Shown here one piece after another: positions 7,158 through 15,356 of a DNA stretch of 37,108 bases (positions are counted from its first letter, which is position 1; every line of letters begins with the position of its first letter). This DNA is from Oscillospiraceae bacterium. GTDB taxonomy: Bacteria > Bacillota > Clostridia > Oscillospirales > Oscillospiraceae. A program made the translations under genes and the position numbers. Location: contig SVLC01000016.1 of NCBI GenBank assembly GCA_015068155.1, positions 1 through 37,108 of the forward strand. The letters run 5' to 3'. The notes below the pieces were generated by a model. That model was not told the DNA's origin. It saw only the letters and a program-made list of their open reading frames with translations, and did no database searches.

Positions 7158-9086
7158 TTACACCCAGTTCTGGCTGGTTTTGGTCTTTTTCAGCTTGTAG
7201 CTGGGGTCGGCCTTGATGACCCGGCGGAAGACGGCTTCATCCCTGCAATTGCCGGCCACAGCGGACAGGATCACCCGGCCCTGCAGCGGTACCTGGAAGG
7301 TCAGCACCCGCTGGCCGCCGCCCTTGACGGCCACCAGCTTGCCGTTGGCATAAAGGCTCACCGCCGCCTGGTTGGTGTAAACCTGCACGGTCATCACCTT
7401 TTCGGTCCGGTTGCGGTAGCGCTTGCCGGCGATATGGACCATGGGCTCCGGATTCCAATGGGCCTTGTACAGATAGAAGCTGTCCTTTTTCACCTTCCGG
7501 TCGAAGGTTACCAGGCCCTTGTGGTTCATACCCGGCTCACCGCCCTGATTGCGGGCATCGGCGGCGAAGTCGAACATATTCCACACATGGTTGGCCCACA
7601 TGAAGGGCCGCTTGGCGAAGCACTGCAGCATATAAGCATGGTATTTTGCCTGGTATTCCTCGGTATGGTCGCCCCGGCGGGGATGGGGGGAATGCAGACC
7701 CGGCATACCCTCGCAGCCGTATTCCGAGAAGCCCAGGCAGCGATTGGGGTATACGAAATGGAAAAAGTCGATCCACAGATCGTTAAGGAACAGACCCGGG
7801 GTATACCAGCCTAAATACAGATTCCAACTGACCAGGTCGGTGATGTGGGCCACCTTGTTGAACGGGCCGCAGACGGCGTAACAGGCCAGGGTGGTGGGCC
7901 GGGTGGGGTCCATTTTGTGGCACAGATCGTTGAGAACATGATGGTTGTCCAGCATATCCTTTTTGTCCTTGGTGGAGATGGTGATCTCGTTGGATACGCC
8001 CCAGGTGACGATGGAGGGGTGGTTGTAATTCTGCACGATCAGCTCCTTCATCTGGCTGATGGTGTTTTCCCGACCGGCGGGCATATGCTGGGAAATATAG
8101 GGGATCTCCGCCCAAACGATCATGCCGTAGCGGTCGCACAGATCGTAGAAATACTGATCGTGCTGATAATGGGCCAGGCGGATGGTGTTGGCGCCCACTT
8201 CCCGGATCAGGGCCATATCCTCGTCGTGATGGGCCTTCTGCAAAGCGTTGCCGATGTCCTTGCGATCCTGGTGGCGGGATACGCCGTGCAGCGGATACCG
8301 GCGGCCATTGAGGAAGAAGCCCAGTTTGGGATCCACAGAGAAATCCCGGATGCCGAAATGGGCGGAGATGGCATCCACCACCTGGCCGTCCACCGTCAGC
8401 TCCAGCCGGGCGGTGTAAAGGTAGGGATCCTTCAGACCGTCCCACAGACGAACCTGATTCATGGTGATCTCCGCCCGGTCTCCGGTGCCCCGGGCCACGG
8501 GGTTGCCGGCATCGTCCAACACGGTCACCTGCACCTGGCCTGCGGGGGCATTGTGCCAGCTGCGGATTTGCACCAAACCGTCCCGGTAGTTATGAATGGG
8601 CTTGGCGGTGATCTGCAGACCGGGGCTGCCGTAATAGTCTAAATCGAAATGATGCTTGTTGACGATGAGAATATGCACATCCCGGTAGATACCGCCATAG
8701 AAGGTGAAATCCGCCTTCTGGGGGTATACCCGGTTATTTTTTTCGTTTTCTACCTGCACCGAAAGGGTATTTTCCGCCTGCAGATGATGGGTGATGTCCA
8801 CCCGGAAGGTGGAGTAGCCGCCCTCATGGCGGCAGAGCATCCGGCCGTTGAGGGTCACCTCCGCCTGGGAATTGACGCCGGCAAAATCCAGATACACCAG
8901 CTCGTTTTCCGGGTCAAAAGCGGGGAGGGGAAAGGTTTTTTGATAGGTGGCGGCGGATCGGCAGTAGTCGTTGCCGCCGTCCTGGCCGTCTAAATTGTTC
9001 CAGGTATGGGGGATGTTGACTGCCACGGTTTCCTGGCCGGGCAGATGGAATTGCCAGTCGGCATTGATGTTAATGGATCTTCTCAT
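7158..9086 (-). CDS. Glycoside hydrolase family 2 enzyme (beta-galactosidase/beta-glucuronidase type)
   Basis: This GH2 retaining glycosidase has 642 residues and no signal peptide, so it should be cytoplasmic. The sugar-binding beta-sandwich covers about 1-165, an Ig-like domain about 170-265 and the TIM barrel about 265-560, with about 80 residues beyond. The acid/base lies in WGVSNEITI (Glu367) and the nucleophile in GFSEYGCEG (Glu455). GANTIRLAHYQHD near 298-310 is another GH2 signature. The compact size and the EYGCEG context resemble the smaller beta-galactosidases of gut bacteria. Specificity between galactosides, glucuronides and mannosides cannot be settled by eye. The GPH symporter follows directly, and a GH3 gene precedes with a 110-bp gap. 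Confidence 0.92.
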   Translation of the reverse strand: MRRSININADWQFHLPGQETVAVNIPHTWNNLDGQDGGNDYCRSAATYQKTFPLPAFDPENELVYLDFAGVNSQAEVTLNGRMLCRHEGGYSTFRVDITHHLQAENTLSVQVENEKNNRVYPQKADFTFYGGIYRDVHILIVNKHHFDLDYYGSPGLQITAKPIHNYRDGLVQIRSWHNAPAGQVQVTVLDDAGNPVARGTGDRAEITMNQVRLWDGLKDPYLYTARLELTVDGQVVDAISAHFGIRDFSVDPKLGFFLNGRRYPLHGVSRHQDRKDIGNALQKAHHDEDMALIREVGANTIRLAHYQHDQYFYDLCDRYGMIVWAEIPYISQHMPAGRENTISQMKELIVQNYNHPSIVTWGVSNEITISTKDKKDMLDNHHVLNDLCHKMDPTRPTTLACYAVCGPFNKVAHITDLVSWNLYLGWYTPGLFLNDLWIDFFHFVYPNRCLGFSEYGCEGMPGLHSPHPRRGDHTEEYQAKYHAYMLQCFAKRPFMWANHVWNMFDFAADARNQGGEPGMNHKGLVTFDRKVKKDSFYLYKAHWNPEPMVHIAGKRYRNRTEKVMTVQVYTNQAAVSLYANGKLVAVKGGGQRVLTFQVPLQGRVILSAVAGNCRDEAVFRRVIKADPSYKLKKTKTSQNWV

Positions 9087-9157
9087 AAAGCTAACCTCGC
9101 TTTTTTGTTGCGCGCAGAGGATCGGTTTCGGATATTTTGGCGCGCAGGTAAGGCACA

Positions 9158-9183
9158 GCGGGAACGGGTTGCCCCGTTCCCGC
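9158..9183. other. Perfect hairpin between the GH3 and GH2 genes
   Basis: An 11-bp arm inverted repeat, GCGGGAACGGG / CCCGTTCCCGC with a 4-nt loop, lies 13 bp beyond the GH3 stop. No T-run follows on the minus strand, so it is more likely an mRNA stabiliser or processing element than a terminator. This fits the genes being co-transcribed. Confidence 0.6.
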
Positions 9184-9196
9184 TTAGTATGGTGGG

Positions 9197-12100
9197 TTAT
9201 TCTTCTGCAGGCGCCTGCGTTTCTGCGGGGACTTCCGCAGGAGCTTCCTCAACAGGCGCAACGGGTGTGTGGTAGAGAATGTAGGCTTCGCTCTTTTTGA
9301 ACTGGATCCGCTTGATGATCCACAGGGTCACAGCGGCGGCGTTCAGCAGGCTGAATACCACAGCCAGCACACGGCACAGCGTTACAACGCCGGGGGTAAC
9401 GGCTTTAACGGTGGTGTTGGGCCCCATGCCGTTCATGGCCTGGGAATTGGCAATGGCGTACAGATTCTGGTGGCAGGCCTCCCGCATAGCGGTGACCACC
9501 ACGGGATCGTTTTCATACTTGGGAAGCTGGCCGGTGATATAGAAAGCCAGCATGGAGTCGAAGGCGCTGGTGCCGGCCATAACACCGTCCACGCCGCTGA
9601 CGTAAGTCGTCAGAACATTGTCGGTGATCTGCAGGCCATAGCAGCCCCATTCGTTCTTCAGAATACCGGTGACCAGACCGTAGTTGGCGCCGGACCACTG
9701 GGTACCCCAGCGGGTGTAGGCCATCATAACGCCGTTGCCGCCGGCCTGGGATTCTTCCAGAGCGCCCTGGAAGGCCTTCAGGTAAACTTCACGGGCAGCC
9801 TGTTCCGTCAGCCACACGCCCAGACCGATACGGTCCTGCTCGCAGTCATTCAGGGCAAAGTGCTTGATCACCACGAACACGCCCTTTTCTTCAATGCCCT
9901 TGACCTCGGCAGCGCCGATGGCGGAGGAGAGATAGGGGTCTTCGGAGTAATATTCGAAGTTACGGCCGCCGTAGGGGGTGCGGTGGGTGTTGGCGCCGGG
10001 GCCGTAGAGGAAGGTGACCTCGGCGGCCAGGCAATCGTTACCTACGATCTTGCCCATTTCGTAAACCAGTTCCTTGTTGAAGGTGGCGGCAAGCACATCT
10101 TCGGAAGTCAGCGCGGTGGTTTCCACATCCAGGCCGGAGCCGAACAGGGTGACGGTGAGGCCCTGGGGACCGTTTTCGTCACGGGTGCCGGGGGCGCTGA
10201 CGGATTCCACGGGCATGGTCCAGTGGAAAGCATCGCCGATGAAGGAAACCATTTCCTCGAAGGTCATCTGATCCAGCAGCAGATCCCAGTCTTCGTCATC
10301 GTAGGGCTCGCCGATCAGGTCGAAGAGCTTCAGACCGTTGTCCGCGCCCATGGTGGGCATTTCCACGGATTCATACTTGGAAGGATCGTACTGCACATCC
10401 TGCAGCGCGTCGGCCAGCATCTGCGTCAGGGTCAGCTTCAGAATGTCACCGGTGGGCATGGTGCCCATCCAGTCGCTGCGGGACAGGAATACCACATCTT
10501 CCATGATGCCGGCGTTCAGCGTGGGGTCGGCGTTGGAAAGCTGGTTGACGATCTTGGTGCCGTTATCGCTGACGGAGCAGATGTCGGAGGGCTGGTTATT
10601 GTTCCAGATACAGACCAGATTGCTGTTGCCGGCATCGTCCATACGGCCCTCGGTCTTTTCGGGGGTATGGCCCTTCTTGGCCAGCACATTGTTGACGGCG
10701 CTGTGGGAATCGGTGGCAGCGGTGAAATAGTAGGTACCCGCTTCCAGAATGTAAGAACCGGTGCCGTAGGCATCGTAGGAAGCCAGATCGTCAATGTCGA
10801 CCGTGACCTTCATGGTCTTGGACTCGCCGGGGTTCAGAAGGGGCGTCTTCTCAAAGCCCACCAGCACCACGGAGGCCTTTTCGATCCTGTTTTCTATGTC
10901 GTACTCGGTGTAGGGACTGGAAACATAGACCTGCACCGTTTCCTTGCCGGCCTCGGTGCCGGTATTGGTGACGGTGACCTGGTAAGTAAACATCTGGGTC
11001 TTTTCATCGTAGGTTACGGAGGCTCCGCGGTATTCAAAGGTGGTGTAGCTCAGACCATGGCCGAAGGGGAAGGCCACATCGTTGCTGTACTGATAGTCAC
11101 CGGCGTTACCGGCGCCCACCACATAGTCTTCGTAGCGGGTCTCGTAGTATCGATAGCCCACATAGATGCCTTCCTGGTAGATCATGTAGGTGCTGGCATG
11201 CTTGGGGATATACCGGGGATCATAGCCTACATAGGTGGTGGGGATGAAGTTCTTCATGGCGGGGCTGGAGTAGTTGTCGTAGCAGTAGGTATCCACCAGG
11301 CTGCCGGAGGGGTTGATCTTGCCCACCAAAATCTCAGCCACGGCGTTGATGCCGGTAATGCCCACGCCGCCGATCCACAGAACGGCGTCCACATCATACT
11401 CGTTTTCCTTCAGGAAGTCCACCTGCAGAGGGTTGGAGCTGTTGATCAGCAGGATGATGGACTTGATGGTTTCGTTTTCCTTCAGCTTCTTCAGGTTAGC
11501 CAGCATGTCTTTTTCGTTTTCATCCAGAGCCAGGTAGTTGCTCTTGACGAATTCCAGATCGGCGCCTTCACCGCCTACCCGGGAGAGGGTCACGATGGCG
11601 GCATCGCCGTAGACGGCCACACTGTCCAGCACATCCTGGGTGTAAGCGCTCCAGGGAGCTTCGCCGATCTCGGCGCCCTTGGTGTAGTCGGCGGCTACGC
11701 GGTGGTATTTGCTGCCTTCACCGGTGAGATAGAAATCCCACAAAGTCTGGTTCACATGGAAACCAACCTTGTCCATAGCGGTAAACAGATTATCGGCCTT
11801 GGAGGCATCCACATTGGCAGAGCCGGTGCCGCCGTAGACCAGGTTTACCGAGGAGGTGGAGAACAGACTGACACTGCTGCCCTTCTTCAGAGGCAGCGCG
11901 CCGTTGTTCATCAGCAGGGCGGCGCCTTCGCCTTCCACCTGCTTGACCAGCTCATAGCCGGCTTCCAGCCGGGCTTCGTCGGAGCCGTAGTCGGACTCGT
12001 AGAATTTGATGCTGGGCTCTGCGTCCACCAACTCCCAGAAGGTGGCGCCCAGGAACAGGGCGACAGTATTATCGAACATGCTCACCAAAATGGCGGCGGC

Positions 12101-12226
12101 GATAAAGATCACCATGAAGGGGGTAAAAATGCCGGTGAAGATGGACCAGGGACGGACCGCCTTCTTCTTGGCTTTTTTGTAAGCCTTTTTACGGGCTTGC
12201 AGTGCTTCTTTGTTTTGGGTATCCAT
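9197..12226 (-). CDS. Membrane-anchored glycoside hydrolase family 3 protein with permuted domain order
   Basis: The 1009-residue protein has a basic N-tail and a membrane helix at about 27-50 (WSIFTGIFTPFMVIFIAAAI). The GH3 C-terminal alpha/beta domain comes first (about 95-400, EGAALLMNNGALPLK), then a fibronectin III-like domain (about 410-500). The GH3 catalytic barrel comes last (about 620-920, with FLYGPGANTHRTPYGGRNFE and VVIKHFALND). This is the reverse of the usual order. A second membrane helix follows at about 950-975 and an acidic, Pro/Ala-rich tail closes the protein. The presumed nucleophile is Asp869 in GLQITDN, where most members have SDW. Likely role: surface trimming of beta-glucosides or related glycans for the adjacent symporter and GH2. 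Substrate unknown. Confidence 0.88.
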   Translation of the reverse strand: MDTQNKEALQARKKAYKKAKKKAVRPWSIFTGIFTPFMVIFIAAAILVSMFDNTVALFLGATFWELVDAEPSIKFYESDYGSDEARLEAGYELVKQVEGEGAALLMNNGALPLKKGSSVSLFSTSSVNLVYGGTGSANVDASKADNLFTAMDKVGFHVNQTLWDFYLTGEGSKYHRVAADYTKGAEIGEAPWSAYTQDVLDSVAVYGDAAIVTLSRVGGEGADLEFVKSNYLALDENEKDMLANLKKLKENETIKSIILLINSSNPLQVDFLKENEYDVDAVLWIGGVGITGINAVAEILVGKINPSGSLVDTYCYDNYSSPAMKNFIPTTYVGYDPRYIPKHASTYMIYQEGIYVGYRYYETRYEDYVVGAGNAGDYQYSNDVAFPFGHGLSYTTFEYRGASVTYDEKTQMFTYQVTVTNTGTEAGKETVQVYVSSPYTEYDIENRIEKASVVLVGFEKTPLLNPGESKTMKVTVDIDDLASYDAYGTGSYILEAGTYYFTAATDSHSAVNNVLAKKGHTPEKTEGRMDDAGNSNLVCIWNNNQPSDICSVSDNGTKIVNQLSNADPTLNAGIMEDVVFLSRSDWMGTMPTGDILKLTLTQMLADALQDVQYDPSKYESVEMPTMGADNGLKLFDLIGEPYDDEDWDLLLDQMTFEEMVSFIGDAFHWTMPVESVSAPGTRDENGPQGLTVTLFGSGLDVETTALTSEDVLAATFNKELVYEMGKIVGNDCLAAEVTFLYGPGANTHRTPYGGRNFEYYSEDPYLSSAIGAAEVKGIEEKGVFVVIKHFALNDCEQDRIGLGVWLTEQAAREVYLKAFQGALEESQAGGNGVMMAYTRWGTQWSGANYGLVTGILKNEWGCYGLQITDNVLTTYVSGVDGVMAGTSAFDSMLAFYITGQLPKYENDPVVVTAMREACHQNLYAIANSQAMNGMGPNTTVKAVTPGVVTLCRVLAVVFSLLNAAAVTLWIIKRIQFKKSEAYILYHTPVAPVEEAPAEVPAETQAPAEE

Positions 12227-12264
12227 GATGTTGCCTCCTTAGCGAATTGGTAACGTACAGACTC

Positions 12265-12293
12265 ATTATATACTGTCTTGCTGACAAAAACAA
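12265..12293 (-). promoter_or_regulatory. Promoter of the GH3-GH2-symporter operon
   Basis: On the minus strand TTGTTT (12293-12288), a 17-bp spacer and a perfect TATAAT (12270-12265) lie about 40 bp before the GH3 start codon. An AAGGAGG site precedes the ATG by 6 nt. No operator was recognised. Confidence 0.6.
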
Positions 12294-12311
12294 GTAAATT
12301 CTTCCTTAAAA

Positions 12312-12338
12312 ACAAAAAAGAGCGGAATGTATCCGCCC
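12312..12338 (-). terminator. Terminator of xpt
   Basis: On the minus strand a 7-bp stem (GGGCGGA with TCCGCTC) is followed by a T-rich run, 13 bp past the xpt stop codon. Confidence 0.8.
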
Positions 12339-12350
12339 TTTTTGTGTAAT

Positions 12351-12929
12351 TTATCCATGGAAAGTAATGGCGCCGGTGGCGGCATCCATGCTTTCCAAAA
12401 TCGCCAGAGATTCCAGCCGATAGCCCAGATTGCGGATCCGCTGTCCGCCGTCCTGGAAGCCCTTCTCAATGACGATGCCGCAGCCTTCCACGGTGGCATC
12501 CGCCTCCTCTGCCAGGGCGATCAGACCCTGCAGGGCATATCCGTTGGCCAGAAAATCGTCGATGATCAGCAGCCTGTCGCCTTTTTGGAGAAATTTTTTG
12601 GAAACCATCACCTGGTTCACGGGCTTGCCGTTGCTGTCCACGATCTCCGCCCGGTAAACGGGGCCATCCATGTTGATGGACTCGCCCTTTTTGGCGTAAA
12701 CCATATTTACGCCCAGCTCCCGGGCAACGGCGCAGGCGATGGCGATACCGGAGGTCTCGATGGTCAATACTTTGGTAATACCCGCATCAGCAAACCGACT
12801 GGCAAATTCTTCGGCGATCCGGTCCAGCAGCCGGATATCCAACTGATGGTTCAGAAAACTATCCACCTTCAGCACATTGCCGGCCTTCACCACGCCGTCT
12901 GCCAAAATTCGTTCCTGTAAAAAGTTCAT
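12351..12929 (-). CDS. xpt: Xanthine phosphoribosyltransferase
   Basis: Xpt salvages xanthine, converting it with PRPP to XMP. The 192-residue protein carries the PRPP-binding loop in LLIIDDFLANGYAL, the family N-terminus NFLQERILADGVV and the KxGxxxNMDGPVY segment. An ATG 15 nt further upstream (12944) is in frame, but GGAGGT lies between the two and is ideally placed 7 nt before the ATG at 12929, so the shorter start is chosen. In Bacillus xpt is controlled by a purine riboswitch. Here the leader is very short and no such aptamer is visible, so regulation must differ. The gene has its own promoter and terminator. Confidence 0.95.
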   Translation of the reverse strand: MNFLQERILADGVVKAGNVLKVDSFLNHQLDIRLLDRIAEEFASRFADAGITKVLTIETSGIAIACAVARELGVNMVYAKKGESINMDGPVYRAEIVDSNGKPVNQVMVSKKFLQKGDRLLIIDDFLANGYALQGLIALAEEADATVEGCGIVIEKGFQDGGQRIRNLGYRLESLAILESMDAATGAITFHG

Positions 12930-12958
12930 AAGCCACACCTCCATATGTTTCTAGGTTT

Positions 12959-12987
12959 ACTATAACACAAGAAAAAGGCTTTGTCAC
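12959..12987 (-). promoter_or_regulatory. xpt promoter with extended -10
   Basis: On the minus strand GTGACA (12987-12982), a 17-bp spacer and TATAGT (12964-12959) preceded by TGT. The predicted leader is only about 20-25 nt, which leaves no room for a riboswitch. Confidence 0.65.
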
Positions 12988-13032
12988 CACAAAAATCCGG
13001 GAATTTCCACAAATTTTCCAAACCGTCGCAGG

Positions 13033-14061
13033 TTATCCCAATTTGACGGTTTTGCACAAAATCCGGTAGCCCAAAAGCATTACCTTGCCCCGCAGCTTCC
13101 AGGGGATCCATTTGACCAGCGCGGGCATACTCCGCCGGGCCAGGCAGCGATATAACTGCGGGTCTCTTTGCCGGATATGGTCCCACAGCCCGTCGTGGGC
13201 GGCGATCCGCTCCGGTTCGCTGCCGCCGGCGCAGCAAAACAGCATGGTATTCATCATAATGGCGGACAGGCAGTGGCGCATATACCGGCCCAGCCGGGGT
13301 TCCATGGCAGAGATCTGCTGATAGGAATAGGCATCTGCCATTCGCTGCATCACCCGGAGCTGCTGATCATAGCGTCGGGTGAAGTTTTTTTCGTTCACCG
13401 ACTGGTCATCCCGGCCGATGAAATAATGGTAAAGGTCCACATCCAGATAATAAATCTTCCGGATCAACGGCAGGGGCTGGTAGGCAAACAGATTGTCCAC
13501 ATAGAAGGTGTGCTCCGGCAGGGTCATGCCGCATTGCCGCAGCAAGTCGGTTTTGTACATCAGGCTGTGCATCAGCAGCACCTGCGCGCCGACAAAACGG
13601 CCGGCATGGGCCCAACTGTGGAAGGCGTTGGGGGCAAACTGCCGACGCCAATGGCGGACAAACCGGGTGCCGTCGTAGGTGTGGTCATAGATAAAATTGG
13701 TCAGGTACAGATCCGGCAGGGCATCGGCGGCCTGATGGGCCCGGATGGTATCCAGCAGCTTCCGCAGGGCGGCCTCGTCCACCCAATCGTCGGAGTCCAC
13801 CACCTTGTAGTAAAGACCGGTGGCTTCCTGCATACCCCGGTTGACACCGGAACCGTGGCCGCCGTTCTCCTTGTGGATGGCCCGGACGATGGTGGGATAT
13901 TTTTCCTGATAGCCGTCGGCTATGGCGGCGGTGCCATCCTTGGAGCCGTCGTTGATGATGAGGATCTCCACATCCTCGCCGCCGGAAAGCAGGGTATCTA
14001 CGCAATGCTGCAGATAATCCTGGGAATTATAGCTGGGAACGGCAAAACTGATGAGTTTCAT
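13033..14061 (-). CDS. Family 2 glycosyltransferase
   Basis: This is a GT-A fold transferase of 342 residues. The nucleotide-sugar site shows as FAVPSYNSQDYL at 7-18, IINDGSKDGT around 35-45 and the metal-binding VVDSDDWVDE near 88-97. No membrane helix is obvious, so it probably works at the inner face of the membrane. Its start codon overlaps the glf stop by 4 bp (ATGA), showing translational coupling. With glf it probably builds a galactofuranose-containing cell-surface polysaccharide, but whether the enzyme itself uses UDP-Galf or another donor cannot be told. No terminator is visible between it and xpt. Confidence 0.9.
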   Translation of the reverse strand: MKLISFAVPSYNSQDYLQHCVDTLLSGGEDVEILIINDGSKDGTAAIADGYQEKYPTIVRAIHKENGGHGSGVNRGMQEATGLYYKVVDSDDWVDEAALRKLLDTIRAHQAADALPDLYLTNFIYDHTYDGTRFVRHWRRQFAPNAFHSWAHAGRFVGAQVLLMHSLMYKTDLLRQCGMTLPEHTFYVDNLFAYQPLPLIRKIYYLDVDLYHYFIGRDDQSVNEKNFTRRYDQQLRVMQRMADAYSYQQISAMEPRLGRYMRHCLSAIMMNTMLFCCAGGSEPERIAAHDGLWDHIRQRDPQLYRCLARRSMPALVKWIPWKLRGKVMLLGYRILCKTVKLG

Positions 14062-15158
14062 AGAGTCTCCTTTTCTGCGGCATCCAGGGCCGCAGCCACC
14101 ACGGCATCCATATCGTAATAGCGGTACTGTCCCAGCCGCCCGCCGAAGATCACCCGGCTTTCCCGGTCTGCCAGGGCCTTATACCGGCTGTAGAGGGAGG
14201 CGTTTTTCTCGTCGTTGACGGGGTAATAAGGCTCGTCCCCCGGCTTCCATTCCGAGGAATACTCCCGGCTGACGACGGTCTTTTCCTGGCCGGCGGGATC
14301 GAACCATTTGTGTTCGATGATCCGGGTAAAGGGGGTCTCCCGGTCGGTGTAATTCACCACCGCATTTCCCTGGAAATTGTCCGTGTCCAGGATCTCCGTT
14401 TCAAACCGCACCGATCGGTACTGCAGCATACCCAGCCGGAAGCCGAAATAGGCGTCAATGGGGCCGGTATACACCACTTTTTTGGCCAGAGCATCCCAAT
14501 CGGCCTTGTTTTCCAGATAGTCGGTGCATAGCCGGATCTCCGCGCCGGCCAGCAGCTTTTCCACCATGGCGGTATAGCCGCCGATGGGAATGCCCTGATA
14601 GCGGGCGTTGAAATAATTGTTGTCAAAAGTAAAACGCACCGGCAGCCGGCGAATGATAAAGGCCGGCAGATCCTTGCAGTCCCGCCCCCACTGTTTTTCT
14701 GTGTAACCCTTTACCAGTTTTTCGTAAATATCGGTGCCCACCAGGGAAATGGCTTGCTCTTCCAGATTTTTCGGCTGGGTAATACCTGCCGCCTGGCGCT
14801 GATCTTCGATGATCTGCATGGCCTGCCGGGGGGTGGTGACGCCCCACATCCGGTTGAAGGTGTACATATTAAAGGGCAGGCTGTAAAGCTCCCCTTTGAA
14901 ATTGGCAATGGGGGCATTGGTAAAGCGGTTAAATTCGGCGAATCGGTTCAGATATGCCCACACCGTTTGATCGTTGGTGTGGAAAATATGGGCGCCGTAG
15001 CGGTGGACATGGATGTTTTCCAGGGTTTCCGTGTAGATGTTGCCGCCGATGTGGTTTCGCTTATCTACCACCAGGACCCGGCAACCCCGATCCAGCATTT
15101 GCCGGGCAAACACCGCGCCGAACAGACCGGCGCCGACGATGAGATAATCATACTGCAT
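14058..15158 (-). CDS. glf: UDP-galactopyranose mutase
   Basis: Glf is a flavoenzyme that interconverts UDP-galactopyranose and UDP-galactofuranose. The 366-residue protein begins MQYDYLIVGAGLFGAVFA, the FAD-binding Rossmann motif, followed by VVDKRNHIGGNIYTE, YGAHIFHT and GYTEKQWGRD, all typical of bacterial Glf. The C-terminus contains FGGRLGQYRYYDMD. An in-frame ATG lies 42 nt upstream, but 15158 gives the canonical N-terminus and normal length, so it is preferred; the ribosome binding site (GAAAGAAG) is weak. It is first in a two-gene operon with a GT2 enzyme. Its leader contains a strong hairpin. Confidence 0.96.
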   Translation of the reverse strand: MQYDYLIVGAGLFGAVFARQMLDRGCRVLVVDKRNHIGGNIYTETLENIHVHRYGAHIFHTNDQTVWAYLNRFAEFNRFTNAPIANFKGELYSLPFNMYTFNRMWGVTTPRQAMQIIEDQRQAAGITQPKNLEEQAISLVGTDIYEKLVKGYTEKQWGRDCKDLPAFIIRRLPVRFTFDNNYFNARYQGIPIGGYTAMVEKLLAGAEIRLCTDYLENKADWDALAKKVVYTGPIDAYFGFRLGMLQYRSVRFETEILDTDNFQGNAVVNYTDRETPFTRIIEHKWFDPAGQEKTVVSREYSSEWKPGDEPYYPVNDEKNASLYSRYKALADRESRVIFGGRLGQYRYYDMDAVVAAALDAAEKETL

Positions 15159-15181
15159 AGCGTTCACTTCTTTCAAAAGAA

Positions 15182-15207
15182 GGCCGCACTGGGGATCCAA
15201 TGCGGCC
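15182..15207 (-). promoter_or_regulatory. Hairpin in the glf leader, possible attenuator
   Basis: On the minus strand, GGCCGCA pairs with TGCGGCC across a 12-nt loop that is itself partly self-complementary. TTCTTTTG follows. It lies between the promoter and glf and ends about 24 nt before the start codon. It could act as an attenuator or simply stabilise the mRNA; no sensor was recognised. Confidence 0.45.
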
Positions 15208-15237
15208 GGGATGAAGTTTTCAAAATTTCACCAAAGC

Positions 15238-15266
15238 ATTATAGCACAGAATGGGATTCTTGTCAA
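15238..15266 (-). promoter_or_regulatory. glf operon promoter, consensus
   Basis: On the minus strand a perfect TTGACA (15266-15261), a 17-bp spacer and a perfect TATAAT (15243-15238). This is the strongest sigma-A promoter match in the window. Confidence 0.85.
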
Positions 15267-15297
15267 TTCTTCCAACCGGCAGCGCCCTGCAAAGAGA

Positions 15298-15327
15298 AAG
15301 CCGACAGACTTTGCGTCTGTCGGCTTT
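15298..15327 (-). terminator. Terminator of the rnpA-yidD-yidC-jag transcript
   Basis: A perfect stem, AGCCGACAGAC with GTCTGTCGGCT and a loop of about 5 nt, lies 30 bp after the jag stop. The minus-strand tail is TTCTCTTTG. Confidence 0.75.
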
Positions 15328-15356
15328 TGCGGGGGATTTATGGATCGCCCCTGGGA

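Noticed and set aside
9269-12253. A 994-codon open frame on the plus strand.
   Set aside because: It lies antisense to the GH3 gene, with composition typical of a reverse-complement shadow (many His, Gly, Gln) and no ribosome site.
12930-13032. A purine riboswitch upstream of xpt.
   Set aside because: The predicted leader is only about 20-25 nt and none of the conserved purine-aptamer loop sequences is visible.
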